60,845 nt of DNA from Brevibacillus massiliensis (lineage in GTDB: Bacteria; Bacillota; Bacilli; Brevibacillales; Brevibacillaceae), in contig NZ_HE978536.1 in assembly GCF_000311785.1 (NCBI RefSeq), forward strand, positions 273,142-333,986. Direction: 5' to 3'. Below, in pieces: positions 40,712 through 49,588 of the stretch (its first letter is position 1; every line of letters starts with the position of its first letter). The notes under the pieces are model-generated. The model was not told the DNA's origin. It searched no databases and saw nothing but the letters and a program-made list of their open reading frames with translations. The position numbers were made by a program, and so were the translations under genes.

Positions 40712-40885
40712 ATGGCGACAAACAAGCGCTCAGAGCGAGGACGAAATCATCCCTCAGACCAATTGTATGATCAACCGGCGGGCAGACTGGCTCACAAAGC
40801 ACGCTTTGGTGCCAGTGAAAACAGCAAACAGCCGAATGAAAACGGCGATTTGCCGGACAAGCCGGGAGGCGACGTCCGCACATAG
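40712..40885 (+). CDS. Small hydrophilic protein, 57 residues
   Basis: The ATG at 40712 is preceded by AGGAGGTGA, 6 bases away, one of the best ribosome sites in the window. The product is hydrophilic and probably disordered (KRSERGRNHPSDQLYDQPAG; NGDLPDKPGGD), without hydrophobic core. It lies on the plus strand between divergently placed cymR and the rarA 3' end. Small acid-soluble-like and sporulation proteins have similar composition, but I recognise no family. Confidence 0.55.
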   Translation: MATNKRSERGRNHPSDQLYDQPAGRLAHKARFGASENSKQPNENGDLPDKPGGDVRT

Positions 40886-40919
40886 CAGGCAACCTGCCGG
40901 TCCTCTCGGCCTTATTGCA

Positions 40920-42245
40920 TCAGGAGCGGCTTCGCTTCCGGGCTTCTTGCCGTTCCAATATCTCTCTTTCGTAGCCAATCGGCTTGGGACGGTAAAAGGT
41001 GTGCGACACTCCGTCCGGCATGTACTGCTGGGGAACGTAACCGCCTGGAAAATCGTGCGGATACTTGTACCCCTCCCCGTGTCCAAGCCGGGCTGCCCCT
41101 TTGTAGCTGCGGTCCCGCAGGTGAAGGGGGACCGGTTTATGGCCGTCTGCCTGAATCTGCGACAGCGCCTCGTTGATCCCCAGATAGGCCGCATTGCTCT
41201 TGGGCGCTGTCGCCAGGTAAGTGGCTGCCTGGGCGAGCGGGATGCGTCCCTCCGGCATGCCGACGAGCTCCAGGGCCTGCTGGCAGGAGAGCGCCACCGT
41301 AATCGCCTGCGGGTCGGCATTGCCGATGTCCTCGGAGGCCAAAATCACCAGGCGGCGGGCGATAAACCGCGGATCTTCGCCCGCGTCGATCATCCGCGCC
41401 AGCCAATACAGCGCGGCATCCGGATCCGAGCCGCGGATGGACTTGATAAAGGCGGAAATGGTGTCGTAGTGATTGTCCCCGCTTTTATCGTAGCGAACCG
41501 CCCGGCGCTGGATCGATTCCACTGCTACGTCAAGCGTTACCGTTATCGTCCCGTCCGGCCCGGGCGGCGTGGTCATCACGGCCAGTTCCAGAGCGTTCAG
41601 CAGCCGGCGGGCGTCTCCTTCGGCGTAGCGGATCAGGTGCTGCTCCGCTTCCGGCTCCAGCTTTACCGCAAGTTCGCCCAGCCCTTGTTCATCATCGGTG
41701 AGGGCGCGCTCCACCACTTGGCGCAGCTCGCTCTCGCTCAGCGGATAAAGCGGAAAGATCTGTGAACGAGACAAGAGCGCCGCATTCACCTCAAAGAACG
41801 GATTTTCCGTCGTCGCTCCGATCAGGATGATCGTCCCTTCTTCGACATATGGCAGCAGCGCATCCTGCTGGGCCTTGTTGAAGCGGTGGATCTCGTCGAT
41901 AAACAAGGTAGTCCGCTGGTTGCTCATCACCAGCCGCTCCTTCGCCTCTTCGACGATCCGGCGGATGTCAGCCACACCCGCGGTGACCGCATTCAGCTCG
42001 GAAAAGTGGGACTTGGTCGTCCGCGAGATCACTTTGGCCAACGTGGTTTTGCCGGTCCCCGGCGGCCCGTAGAAAATCAGCGACGATACCTGATCTGCCT
42101 CGATCGCCCGGCGAAGCAGCTTCCCCGGCGCCAAAATATGCGATTGTCCCAGCACCTCGTCCACGCTGCGCGGGCGCAGCCGTGCGGCAAGGGGCTTCAT
42201 CTTACCCGACTGCTGCTCTTCAAAGGCATATGAAAACAAGTCCAT
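40920..42245 (-). CDS. rarA: Replication-associated recombination protein A (RarA/MgsA)
   Basis: A 441-residue AAA+ ATPase that acts at stalled replication forks. LAARLRPRSVDEVLGQSHIL is the N-terminal box, FYGPPGTGKTTLAKVI the Walker A, TTLFIDEIHRFNKAQQDALL the Walker B, and GATTENPFFEVNAALLSRSQI the sensor 1/Arg finger region. The C-terminal tetramerisation domain contains VGMPEGRIPLAQAATYLATAPKSN and ends with the GYVPQQYMPDG motif. The ATG at 42245 has GGAAGG upstream. It is unrelated in mechanism to the downstream genes but is conserved in this position. Confidence 0.95.
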   Translation of the reverse strand: MDLFSYAFEEQQSGKMKPLAARLRPRSVDEVLGQSHILAPGKLLRRAIEADQVSSLIFYGPPGTGKTTLAKVISRTTKSHFSELNAVTAGVADIRRIVEEAKERLVMSNQRTTLFIDEIHRFNKAQQDALLPYVEEGTIILIGATTENPFFEVNAALLSRSQIFPLYPLSESELRQVVERALTDDEQGLGELAVKLEPEAEQHLIRYAEGDARRLLNALELAVMTTPPGPDGTITVTLDVAVESIQRRAVRYDKSGDNHYDTISAFIKSIRGSDPDAALYWLARMIDAGEDPRFIARRLVILASEDIGNADPQAITVALSCQQALELVGMPEGRIPLAQAATYLATAPKSNAAYLGINEALSQIQADGHKPVPLHLRDRSYKGAARLGHGEGYKYPHDFPGGYVPQQYMPDGVSHTFYRPKPIGYEREILERQEARKRSRS

Positions 42246-42333
42246 TGTCTGAATTCCTTCCATTCCGATTGGTTCTTAATTCATTGATTATAGCATATTC
42301 CCGGTTGTGATCGCCATGTTCTGCGTCCGGGAA

Positions 42334-42681
42334 TTACCCGTCTGACTCCTTCGCCTTGTCGTCGTTGAATTTATCGAGCATGGATATGGCATTTATCAGG
42401 TGATTGTTGAAGATTTGCCGTGCGATTTGCAGCAAATCCACAATCATCGGATCGCGCAGCGAATACAGCACGCGATTGCCTTCCTTGATTCCATACACGA
42501 TGTTTTTCGAGCGCAGCACGCTCAATTGCTGGGAAACGGCAGAGCCTTCCACGCCAATGATTGTTTGCAGTTCATTCACATTCTTGCTGCCCTCGGCCAA
42601 CAACTCCAGAATCCTGATCCGCAGGGGATGGGCAAGCGCCTTGAAAAAATCCGCCTTAAACTTTTGCAGCTCCAAATCCAT
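42334..42681 (-). CDS. ArsR family transcriptional regulator, SulP-linked
   Basis: A 115-residue winged-helix repressor: FFKALAHPLRIRILELLAEG, recognition helix GSAVSQQLSVLRSKNIV, and wing GIKEGNRVLYSLRDP. There is no cysteine at all and no His cluster, so it is neither a metal nor a persulfide sensor of the known types. GAAAGGAGGAGG lies 7 bases before the ATG at 42681; the long upstream extension in the same frame runs backwards into the SulP gene and is not coding. It is 19 bases downstream of the SulP transporter gene, and this pairing is common in Bacillales. It probably represses the operon through the inverted repeat at 44488-44513. Confidence 0.88.
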   Translation of the reverse strand: MDLELQKFKADFFKALAHPLRIRILELLAEGSKNVNELQTIIGVEGSAVSQQLSVLRSKNIVYGIKEGNRVLYSLRDPMIVDLLQIARQIFNNHLINAISMLDKFNDDKAKESDG

Positions 42682-42700
42682 GAATCCTCCTCCTTTCATT

Positions 42701-44464
42701 TCATTGGTAGTGAGCAGGAAGCTGTTGTCCTTGTGCTGCAGGCCTATCAATTGGTTCAGACAGCCGCACACATTCCTCGAAAGCGTATTGTCTGCAGCCA
42801 AGACATTGGTTTGCGTCAACCCGCGAGAGGGCAAAATTGATCGCATCTCCGGTGTGGCCAAAGAAGTGCCCGCTGCCAATCCCTTCGTACAAGCCTGTCC
42901 GTCGGAGCACTTCAAGCGGTTGGGCTTGGATGCCTGAGACAAGGATCGTTCCCCCGCGGCTTTGCACGGTTCGAACAATCCTTGACAGATGTGCTTCGCC
43001 CGTCGTGTCTATGTACTGAACTTTCCCCATCCGTAAAATCAGGGTATGGGGGCGGTGATGAATCGTACCCGCGATGGAACTCTCCAGCAGCTGCCCCGCT
43101 CCGAAAAAAAGCGGGCCTTCCACCGTGTAGATGCTGATCTGCGGGCAGTCGCGCCCGGCTTTTACGATATCCGCCTGGACTTTTTTATGCTTGTTTGCCG
43201 GGTTGGGCAGGACCTTTGTCACTGTCAGTATATCACTCATTCGCTTGACGAAGAGGATCGCCGCCAACAACAGCCCCGCTTCAACGGCGATGGTCAGATT
43301 CGTCAACACGGTCAAGAGAAAGGTGATCAAGAGGATGAGAGAATCGCCCGTCCTCGTCTTCAGCACCCGGATAAACTCCCTTCTCTCGCTCATATTCCAG
43401 GCGACGACCATTAAAATGGGCGCCATGCTCGCCAGCGGAATCGCCGAAGCATACGGGGCCAACAGCAGCAGCACGACCAGGACGAATACGCCGTGAATCA
43501 CGCCCGACAGGGGAGATCTGGCCCCGGATCTGATGTTCGTTGCCGTTCGGGCAATCGCTCCGGTTGCCGGTATTCCGCCGAACAGCGGCGCCGCCATATT
43601 CGCGATCCCTTGCCCGATCAGCTCCCGGTTGCTGTCGTGCCGCCTCCCGCTCATCCCGTCGGCAACAACCGCCGAGAGCAGGGATTCAATCCCGCCAAGC
43701 ATCGCAATGACAAAGGCAGGCTGCAGCAGGTACAGTATGTTCCCCCACGTAATGTCAGGCAGGTGCAAGCTGGGCAAAGTGCTGGGAATCGGACCGAATG
43801 TCGAACCGATGGTAGCGACTTTATCGGGAAAGAGAAACGCTGCCGCCATACTCGAAATGATCAGGCCGATAAGCGAACCGGGAATTTTCGGCAAGTACCG
43901 GGGAGCGAGCAAGAGCAAGGCCAGGCACAGCGCAGCTGTAGCGATGCTGTAATAGTTCAGCGTATCAAAATGAACAAAGATTTCTTTCATATTGGACAAG
44001 AAATCCTCATGCTTTTGAATCCCCGTCAAACCCAAAAAGTTGGCGATCTGCCCTGAAAAGATAATGACGGCAATCCCCGCGGTAAACCCGACGGTAACGG
44101 GACGCGGTATGTATTTAATCAAGGAACCCAGTTTGCACACTCCCATTAGAAATAGCATAACGCCGGCCAAAAAGCCAGCAACCAGCAGGTTTTCGTATCC
44201 ATATGTCATGACGATCCCCAAGAGGACGGGGATAAAGGCTCCCGTTGGACCCCCAATCTGAAAGGATGACCCGCCGAAGAGGGAAATGCAGATCCCGGCA
44301 ATAATCGTCGTGTAAATGCCGTATTCCGGTTTTACCCCGGAAGCGATGGCGAACGCCATGCCGAGAGGAATCGCAATCACCCCGACGATAATTCCTGAAA
44401 GGAGGTCTCCGCGAAAGTCTTGAATGGAATACCCGTCAAATCTGCCTGAAAAAAACCGCCTCAC
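42701..44464 (-). CDS. SulP family anion transporter with STAS domain
   Basis: A 587-residue SLC26/SulP transporter. The membrane part (about residues 1-420) begins FRGDLLSGIIVGVIAIPLGMAFAIASG and contains FGGSSFQIGGPTGAFIPV and GGIPATGAIARTATNIRSGA, all strongly conserved. The cytosolic STAS domain (about 440-550) includes IYTVEGPLFFGAGQLL and LRMGKVQYIDTTGEAHL with the usual Asp-Thr-Thr-Gly loop. The substrate could be sulfate, bicarbonate or another anion. Past residue 550 there is a Cys-containing tail (QCLGCRQYAFEECVRL). A GTG start at 44464 has AAGGGA upstream. The downstream ArsR gene is cotranscribed. Confidence 0.92.
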   Translation of the reverse strand: MRRFFSGRFDGYSIQDFRGDLLSGIIVGVIAIPLGMAFAIASGVKPEYGIYTTIIAGICISLFGGSSFQIGGPTGAFIPVLLGIVMTYGYENLLVAGFLAGVMLFLMGVCKLGSLIKYIPRPVTVGFTAGIAVIIFSGQIANFLGLTGIQKHEDFLSNMKEIFVHFDTLNYYSIATAALCLALLLLAPRYLPKIPGSLIGLIISSMAAAFLFPDKVATIGSTFGPIPSTLPSLHLPDITWGNILYLLQPAFVIAMLGGIESLLSAVVADGMSGRRHDSNRELIGQGIANMAAPLFGGIPATGAIARTATNIRSGARSPLSGVIHGVFVLVVLLLLAPYASAIPLASMAPILMVVAWNMSERREFIRVLKTRTGDSLILLITFLLTVLTNLTIAVEAGLLLAAILFVKRMSDILTVTKVLPNPANKHKKVQADIVKAGRDCPQISIYTVEGPLFFGAGQLLESSIAGTIHHRPHTLILRMGKVQYIDTTGEAHLSRIVRTVQSRGGTILVSGIQAQPLEVLRRTGLYEGIGSGHFFGHTGDAINFALSRVDANQCLGCRQYAFEECVRLSEPIDRPAAQGQQLPAHYQ

Positions 44465-44487
44465 AAAAATCCCTTCTTTTCAATATT

Positions 44488-44513
44488 TGTATATTTGAAT
44501 TTTTGAATATACA
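44488..44513. promoter_or_regulatory. Inverted repeat upstream of the SulP-ArsR operon (candidate operator)
   Basis: TGTATATT (44488-44495) and AATATACA (44506-44513) are perfect inverted repeats 10 bases apart, and TTTGAATTTTTGAATA within them gives an internal partial repeat. The element ends 24 bases upstream of the SulP start, a position suited to repression by the operon's own ArsR protein. Confidence 0.6.
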
Positions 44514-44620
44514 TAATATATAACATTCATGTTGTGAGGAGTCAAAGCAGATTTCGCTTGTTCCCCTGAATGGAGACAAGCGGGAAGCGGGGCGGACAGA
44601 CTTGCGGGAAAAAGCGGCAA

Positions 44621-44648
44621 AGAGGGCGCGGACATATCCGCGCCCTCT
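44621..44648. terminator. Intrinsic terminator
   Basis: AGAGGGCGCGGA (44621-44632) pairs with TCCGCGCCCTCT (44637-44648), a 12-bp stem with a 4-base loop, followed on the plus strand by GTTTATTT and on the minus strand by TTGCCGC. It lies next to the stop of the aldo/keto reductase fragment. Confidence 0.75.
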
Positions 44649-44650
44649 GT

Positions 44651-44977
44651 TTATTTGCGATCCGCGAAAATGCGGTCTATCTCCTGTACCTCTTCCTCTG
44701 TCAAGCGCACATCCAGCGTCTTCAGGTTGCTGAGCACCTGCTCTGCTCGCTTTGCCCCCGGAATCAGGGCGTCGATCGAATCTCGCGTTAGATACCAGGC
44801 GAGCACGACGTGTGCCACTTCCGCTTGTTTCGCCTCAGCGATCCTCCTTACTTGTTCCACCCTTTCCAGGTTTTGCACAAACGCCTCTCCCTGAAAGTGG
44901 GGCATGTAAAGGATTATCGCTCCCTTCCGACACAAAGCAGTCAATGGGTCATCAAAAGTGTGTTTCAAAATTGGCAA
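44651..44977 (-). pseudogene. Aldo/keto reductase, C-terminal fragment
   Basis: From about 44915 down to the stop at 44651 the frame encodes the last 85 or so residues of an aldo/keto reductase: HFQGEAFVQNLERVEQVRRIAE, HVVLAWYLTRDSIDALIPGAKRAEQV (NADPH-binding SxxIPGA/T region) and LTEEEVQEIDRIF. The barrel, with the catalytic Asp-Tyr-Lys-His, is missing. The 5' end reads into the last codons of mrfB, so a deletion has joined the two. The possible ATG-like start at 44977 has no ribosome site. The original enzyme would have been about 310-330 residues. Confidence 0.8.
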
Positions 44978-46236
44978 TCCTTCTTTGCGAGCATCTTCAT
45001 CCTGTTTTCCAGCCGGACAATCCGCTTTTCAAAAGCTTCCCGCTCTGCCTGCGACTTTCTGCGCAGGATTGTCCCTCTTTTCTTCCACAAATCGAAGGCC
45101 TTGAGGGTGTAGGCAAGCGCTTTTTCGTCGTCTTTCAGCTGGTGTTCACACAGCTTGGCCGCCTCGATGTAAATCTCCTGCGGCACATGGCTGTTTTCCT
45201 GCATGTACGACTCCCACACCGCCAGCGCCTGCCGCCATTTGCGCTGTTTCTTGTACAGGCGGCCCAGAGCCAGCTTTGCATGGCCGCGAAGGGCGGAGCT
45301 GCTCTCAGCGACGGTTTGATACCCCTTCGCCGCGTGCTCCAGCTCGCCGATCGCTTCGCACCAGCGGGCGATCTCCAGCCGCTCCGCTTCGGTCGCCGCT
45401 TCTCCCTCTCGTTCCAGCAGCAAACTGGACAGGTGGATGTACAGGGTGATGAGCGACAGGACATCTGTTTCATTGTGGCGCAGCACCCCCTCGATCAGGT
45501 GGGGATCCCCCGCGGAGAGGTAATCGAAGTACTGGATGGGCGCCAGGTAGCCCGGTACGTCATCCTGTCGCGCCACTCCCAGTTTTGTCTGCTCGATGAC
45601 GGACAACCGGCAGGAGGGCAGTTCGCGCTTCCACAAGCGCCTCGCCGGATGCAAGAGATCGAAATGGCCAAACGCAGGCAGGCCTGGCACCAGGTCTCGA
45701 AGAAGCGTATGACGTGTCTTCACCTGCGGCCAGTCGAATGATTTTCCGTTAAAGGTAACGAGATGCGTAGCCTCCCGGGCCTTCTCCAGAAAGGATTGGT
45801 ACAGGACCGCCTCCGCGTGGGGAGCAGCCAGAAAATGCTGCCTTACGACGACCTCCTGGCCTTCGACGCGGCTGTACCCCAGCAAAAAGATGGTGTTGCC
45901 GACCCCGCCGTGCAGTCCGGTGGTTTCCGTGTCGAAAAAGAGCAGATCGCCCGCCCGCCTGCCGACAGCGGATAGCGGGTGGCTGCTTCTGCCCGCCTCC
46001 TCCCAGGCGCGAATGATGTCGGCAAGCTCGCGGAAGCGGTAGCTGCCGTGCTGGTAGTCGAGCGGATAACGGCGTTCGCGGATGATCACGTAGTCGTCGG
46101 CAGATCCGTGCGGTGCGGCGTCAAGCTCCCGCCATCTCTCCAGGTGGGGAATATTTGCCGCGGGCAGGTCGGCTGCTTTCGGGGTCTCGATGGCAAGATG
46201 GCCTCTCATCCGGTTCAGCTTTGCTTTAAGAGACAT
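44965..46236 (-). CDS. mrfB: Ribonuclease H-like 3'-5' exonuclease MrfB (YprB)
   Basis: A 423-residue protein with a DEDD exonuclease domain (residues 95-275) and a TPR-like helical C-terminus. DLLFFDTETTGLHGGVGNTIF carries the first acidic pair, HLVTFNGKSFDWPQVKTRH the second Asp, and RHNETDVLSLITLY the last Asp. In B. subtilis MrfB works with the helicase MrfA to remove mitomycin C adducts independently of UvrABC. ATG at 46236 has GGGGGGAG 6 bases upstream, and the start overlaps the mrfA stop by 11 bases. The C-terminus (KKDCQF) now borders the reductase fragment, and a deletion may have altered the last residues. Confidence 0.88.
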   Translation of the reverse strand: MSLKAKLNRMRGHLAIETPKAADLPAANIPHLERWRELDAAPHGSADDYVIIRERRYPLDYQHGSYRFRELADIIRAWEEAGRSSHPLSAVGRRAGDLLFFDTETTGLHGGVGNTIFLLGYSRVEGQEVVVRQHFLAAPHAEAVLYQSFLEKAREATHLVTFNGKSFDWPQVKTRHTLLRDLVPGLPAFGHFDLLHPARRLWKRELPSCRLSVIEQTKLGVARQDDVPGYLAPIQYFDYLSAGDPHLIEGVLRHNETDVLSLITLYIHLSSLLLEREGEAATEAERLEIARWCEAIGELEHAAKGYQTVAESSSALRGHAKLALGRLYKKQRKWRQALAVWESYMQENSHVPQEIYIEAAKLCEHQLKDDEKALAYTLKAFDLWKKRGTILRRKSQAEREAFEKRIVRLENRMKMLAKKDCQF

Positions 46237-48514
46237 GCGCACTCCCCCCTCGGGCGACCCGCAGCAGGGACAGGGCCAGCGTTTTTCCTCCCTCTTCCGC
46301 CCCGCCGATGCAGGAGGGACAGCCGGAGCTGCACGGACAGGAGTAAAGCACTCCTTCCGCCTGGTCCAGGATGGTCTCCATCTCCTTGTACACCTGGTCG
46401 CTCAGGCCGATTCCGCCAGGGTAGCGATCGTAGAGAAAAATGGTCGGCTGCCCGGAATGGACCGCTTTGCGCTGGGCCACCACGTGCAGGTCCTGGGGAT
46501 CGCACATGACGAACAGCGGCGCGACGTGCTGCAGAACGTGGGCCAAACCGATCAGCCCGCGTTCTACATCCTCCCTGCCGATCGCGGCCAACAGGCTTTC
46601 AGGGAAGCTGATCCAGGCTGCGTTCGTGTGGAGTTCCTCCTCGGGGAGATGAATCGGCCCCGACCCGATGTTTTCGTGGGTCTCAAACCTGATTTTCTTG
46701 AAAATCGTCGCCATCGCATGGACCGATACTTCTCCCCAGCCGCACTCCGTCTGCCACAGCCGGCGCGCCTCCTGCTCGTCCAGCACCTTGAGCGAAACGG
46801 CCAGGTTGGCGTCCGTGTAGTAATTGACCTGCACTTCCCGCACGTATGCCTTCTTTTCGTCGTAGTCCAGCCGCTCTACCTGGTACTGTACCCCCTGATG
46901 GAGATAGATCGCCTCTTCGTGCAGCAGCGTCAGGGAGCTGAACCGGTCCATTTCGCCGATCACCCGTTCATTCCCCCGCTCGCTGATATCGATGATGACC
47001 ACGTTTTCCTGTGAGGCGGAGCGCAGACTGACGTTGTGGGCGGGAAAGGAATCGTTCATCCAGAACCATTTTCCCCGCGAGTGATGCAGAATCTGCTCCT
47101 CGGTCAAAAATTCCAGGATTTCGGTGATCTCGGCGCGGCCGAAGCGGTCCCCTTCGGAAAAGGGAAGTTCATAGGCGGCGCATTTGATGTGATCGACCAG
47201 GATGACCAGGTTGTCCGGATTGATGCGCGCCGTCTCCGGACTGCGGTCGAAGAAGTATTCGGGATGGGAGATGACGTACTGGTCGAGCGGCGTGGAGCCT
47301 CCGACCAGCACGACTGCGGATTCGCCCTGGCGTCTGCCCGCGCGTCCCGCCTGCTGCCACGTGCTGGCGACAGAGCCGGGATATCCGGTCATCACACACG
47401 CCTGTAGCTGACCGATATCGACGCCGAGCTCCAGCGCATTGGTGCTGACGACGCCCAGGATCTCCCCCTGGCGCAGTCCCCGTTCGATCGCACGCCGCTG
47501 GGTCGGCAGGTAGCCTCCCCGGTACCCCTGAATCGTTTTCGGGCCCAGCTTGGATCTGATCAGCTCCTGCAGGTATTTGAGCAGGATTTCGACGCGGACG
47601 CGGCTGCGGGCGAACAGGATCGTCTGGATGTTGTTCGTCAGAAAGGAAGCCGCAATGTCGCGGGCTTCCAGCGTGGCGCTGCGGCGGATGTTGAGCTGCC
47701 TGTTGACGACCGGCGGATTGTAGAAGAGGAAATGCTTCGTGCCGGACGGGGCGCCGTTGTTGTCGATCAGCTCCACTCTCTCTTCCGTCAACTGCTGCGC
47801 CAGCTCCTTGGGGTTGGCGATCGTCGCCGAGGTGCAGATAAACTGCGGCCGGCTCCCGTAAAAGGCGCAGATCCGCTTCAGGCGGCGGATTACGTTGGCT
47901 ACGTGGCTGCCGAATACGCCCCTGTATGTATGCAATTCGTCAATGACGATGAAAGCGAGGTGTTCGAAAAAAGAGACCCATTTGGTGTGATGAGGAAGAA
48001 TGGCCGAGTGAAGCATATCGGGATTGGTAATGACGATGTTTCCTGCCTTGCGAATGGACTGCCTGATATTGGCCGGGGTATCCCCGTCGTAGGTCTCCAA
48101 CTTGATCGCAAGGCCCGTTTCCCCGATCAGCTCGTGCAGCTCGCTTTTTTGGTCCTGGGCCAGCGCCTTGGTGGGAAACAGGTACAGCGCCCGAGCCTGC
48201 GGATCTTCCGACAGCCTTTGCAGGACCGGCAGGTGGTAGCACATGCTCTTCCCCGACGCCGTGGGAGTGACGGCTACAATATGGCGGCCTGCCTGGACCT
48301 TCTCATAGGCAGACGCCTGATGCGTATACAGCGACGTGATCCCCCGGCGAGACAAAGTATCGCAAATCCGCTGATCAAGATCGGCCGGGAAGGGCACGCA
48401 TCTGGCTTCGCGGGGAGGAATGGTCGTCCAGTGCACAATATTGTCTCTGAAGCGCTCATCCTGTCGGAATTGCTCCAGTATGTCAGTCAGCGCCAGTTTC
48501 TTTTTCATCTTCAT
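46226..48514 (-). CDS. mrfA: DEAD/DEAH-box helicase MrfA (YprA)
   Basis: A 762-residue superfamily 2 helicase. Motif I is VTPTASGKSMCYHLPV, motif Ia LYLFPTKALAQDQ, motif II VIDELHTYRGVFG, motif III FICTSATIANP, and motifs V-VI are VSTNALELGVDIG and QQAGRAGRRQGES. The C-terminal DUF1998 region ends with a four-cysteine zinc site, LYSCPCSSGCPSCIGG. It should translocate 3'-5' and act with MrfB on crosslinked or adducted DNA. GGAGG lies 11 bases before the ATG at 48514; a GTG at 48517 or an ATG at 48508 are also possible. The gene pair order matches B. subtilis yprA-yprB. Confidence 0.92.
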   Translation of the reverse strand: MKMKKKLALTDILEQFRQDERFRDNIVHWTTIPPREARCVPFPADLDQRICDTLSRRGITSLYTHQASAYEKVQAGRHIVAVTPTASGKSMCYHLPVLQRLSEDPQARALYLFPTKALAQDQKSELHELIGETGLAIKLETYDGDTPANIRQSIRKAGNIVITNPDMLHSAILPHHTKWVSFFEHLAFIVIDELHTYRGVFGSHVANVIRRLKRICAFYGSRPQFICTSATIANPKELAQQLTEERVELIDNNGAPSGTKHFLFYNPPVVNRQLNIRRSATLEARDIAASFLTNNIQTILFARSRVRVEILLKYLQELIRSKLGPKTIQGYRGGYLPTQRRAIERGLRQGEILGVVSTNALELGVDIGQLQACVMTGYPGSVASTWQQAGRAGRRQGESAVVLVGGSTPLDQYVISHPEYFFDRSPETARINPDNLVILVDHIKCAAYELPFSEGDRFGRAEITEILEFLTEEQILHHSRGKWFWMNDSFPAHNVSLRSASQENVVIIDISERGNERVIGEMDRFSSLTLLHEEAIYLHQGVQYQVERLDYDEKKAYVREVQVNYYTDANLAVSLKVLDEQEARRLWQTECGWGEVSVHAMATIFKKIRFETHENIGSGPIHLPEEELHTNAAWISFPESLLAAIGREDVERGLIGLAHVLQHVAPLFVMCDPQDLHVVAQRKAVHSGQPTIFLYDRYPGGIGLSDQVYKEMETILDQAEGVLYSCPCSSGCPSCIGGAEEGGKTLALSLLRVARGGSAHVS

Positions 48515-48564
48515 CACCCTCTATTCCTCCATTATACGAATGGACGTTCGGAGTGTGACATCCT

Positions 48565-48584
48565 CTCATCATGAAAATGATGAG
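48565..48584. repeat. IS200/IS605-type right-end hairpin downstream of tnpB remnant
   Basis: CTCATCAT-GAAA-ATGATGAG is an 8-bp perfect hairpin 170 bases downstream of the tnpB stop. Solitary TnpB elements end in such a hairpin, and the stretch between (48585-48756) is where the omega-RNA scaffold is normally encoded. No gene is seen in that stretch. Confidence 0.6.
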
Positions 48585-48756
48585 CTTCCAAGAGGAAGTG
48601 CGGAGGCTACTCACTCAGACAGAGGGATATCCATCGACATCACCCGTTGTTCCGTTTCCGGCCTGTCTTCATCATGGAAGCCCAAGGTCGTGCCACACGA
48701 TCCTCCTGCACCGACTTTGCGAGTACAGGCACTTGGTCTATCGAAAATGATTCTTT

Positions 48757-49289
48757 CTACACCGCCAAGCTTGTGCTTACCGCAATATTACATCCCGCGT
48801 TATAATCGGCGTTCGTTTTATAACCGCAGGACTGACAATGGAAGATATCTTTCTTGCGATTGGCTTTTTCAACATGCCCGCACTTATAACAACGCTGGCT
48901 TGGTATAAGCAGGGTTCACAAACAAAACCGGAATACCCATCTTCGTCGCTCGCTCTGCGATAAACTGTTGTAGCTGATAAAAGGCCCATGAATGAATCGT
49001 GCGATCAGAGCGGTTTATCGTTTGGGCTGTTTTCCGGATGTTTTCCAATTTTTCCATCATCACGACAGGATACGGGAATTGCAAGGCAAAATCAACGATA
49101 TCCTTTTGCAAGTTTGCAATTATAATCCGTCATCCATCGTCTTTCTTTTTGACCCATACTTTTGAAAGTAAGGGAAGTAGGTATGAACGATTTTGGTTTC
49201 AATAACCGGCGAGTAGATCTTTGCAACCATTGCTGTTTTTTCTTTCGTGTTGGTTGTTTGAGTTGAATGAGATACGTTACAGTTGCCAA
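48757..49289 (-). pseudogene. TnpB (IS200/IS605, IS1341-type) remnant
   Basis: Three pieces of a TnpB protein in different frames. The N-terminus MATVTYLIQLKQPTRKKKQQ (from 49289) continues after a shift as MVAKIYSPVIETKIVHTYFP; most of the centre (several hundred residues, including the first catalytic Asp) is missing; then QKDIVDFALQFPYPVVMMEKLENI, the RuvC Glu region, runs to NPAYT. One extra base near 48895 separates this from SQRCYKCGHVEKANRKKDIF and CQSCGYKTNADYNAGC, the zinc finger plus final RuvC Asp. TnpB is an RNA-guided nuclease; this copy is dead. No TnpA transposase accompanies it. Confidence 0.85.
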
Positions 49290-49343
49290 GAATTCACCCC
49301 CTAGGAACAGTATACCAAACGTATGTTCCTTATGGAAGGCAAA

Positions 49344-49373
49344 AAAGCGAACACGGTAGGTGTGTCCGCTTCA
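49344..49373 (-). terminator. Intrinsic terminator
   Basis: Read on the minus strand, AAGCGGACACACC-TACC-GTGTTCGCTT forms a stem with one mismatch, followed by TTTTGCC. It ends the azlD remnant transcript (minus strand) and marks the boundary with the TnpB remnant. Confidence 0.7.
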
Positions 49374-49386
49374 ATCGCAGCTTTTT

Positions 49387-49588
49387 TTACACCAGCCAGC
49401 GCAGGAGCATCATCGACAGGTGCCGACGATGACCGTACCCATCAGGCTGCGGGTCAGCACGGCCGTCAAAAACGCCGGCAGTGCCGCGACCAGCCGCAGG
49501 TTATTGGATCTGTTGCTCGTAAGATTGGCGATGATAGATGTTATGAAGCTAACGACTACAATAGGGCAGAAAGAAAAAACGGCGTTGA
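49387..49588 (-). pseudogene. AzlD-type branched-chain amino acid exporter subunit, C-terminal fragment
   Basis: The stretch NLRLVAALPAFLTAVLTRSLMGTVIVG, with a one-base shift then giving MMLLRWLV and a stop at 49387, matches the last two helices of AzlD, the small partner of the AzlC exporter. Upstream, PIVVVSFITSIIANLTSNRSN fits the preceding helix. The first half of AzlD and all of AzlC are missing, and the fragment begins right at the stop of the trmB-like gene. It is best read as the remains of a TrmB-regulated azlCD operon. The family call rests on pattern recognition of about 60 residues. Confidence 0.55.

Noticed and set aside
42682-42978. Upstream extension of the SulP-linked ArsR frame
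   Set aside because: It overlaps the SulP 3' end and lacks a start signal; AAGGAGGAGG before the ATG at 42681 fixes the true start.
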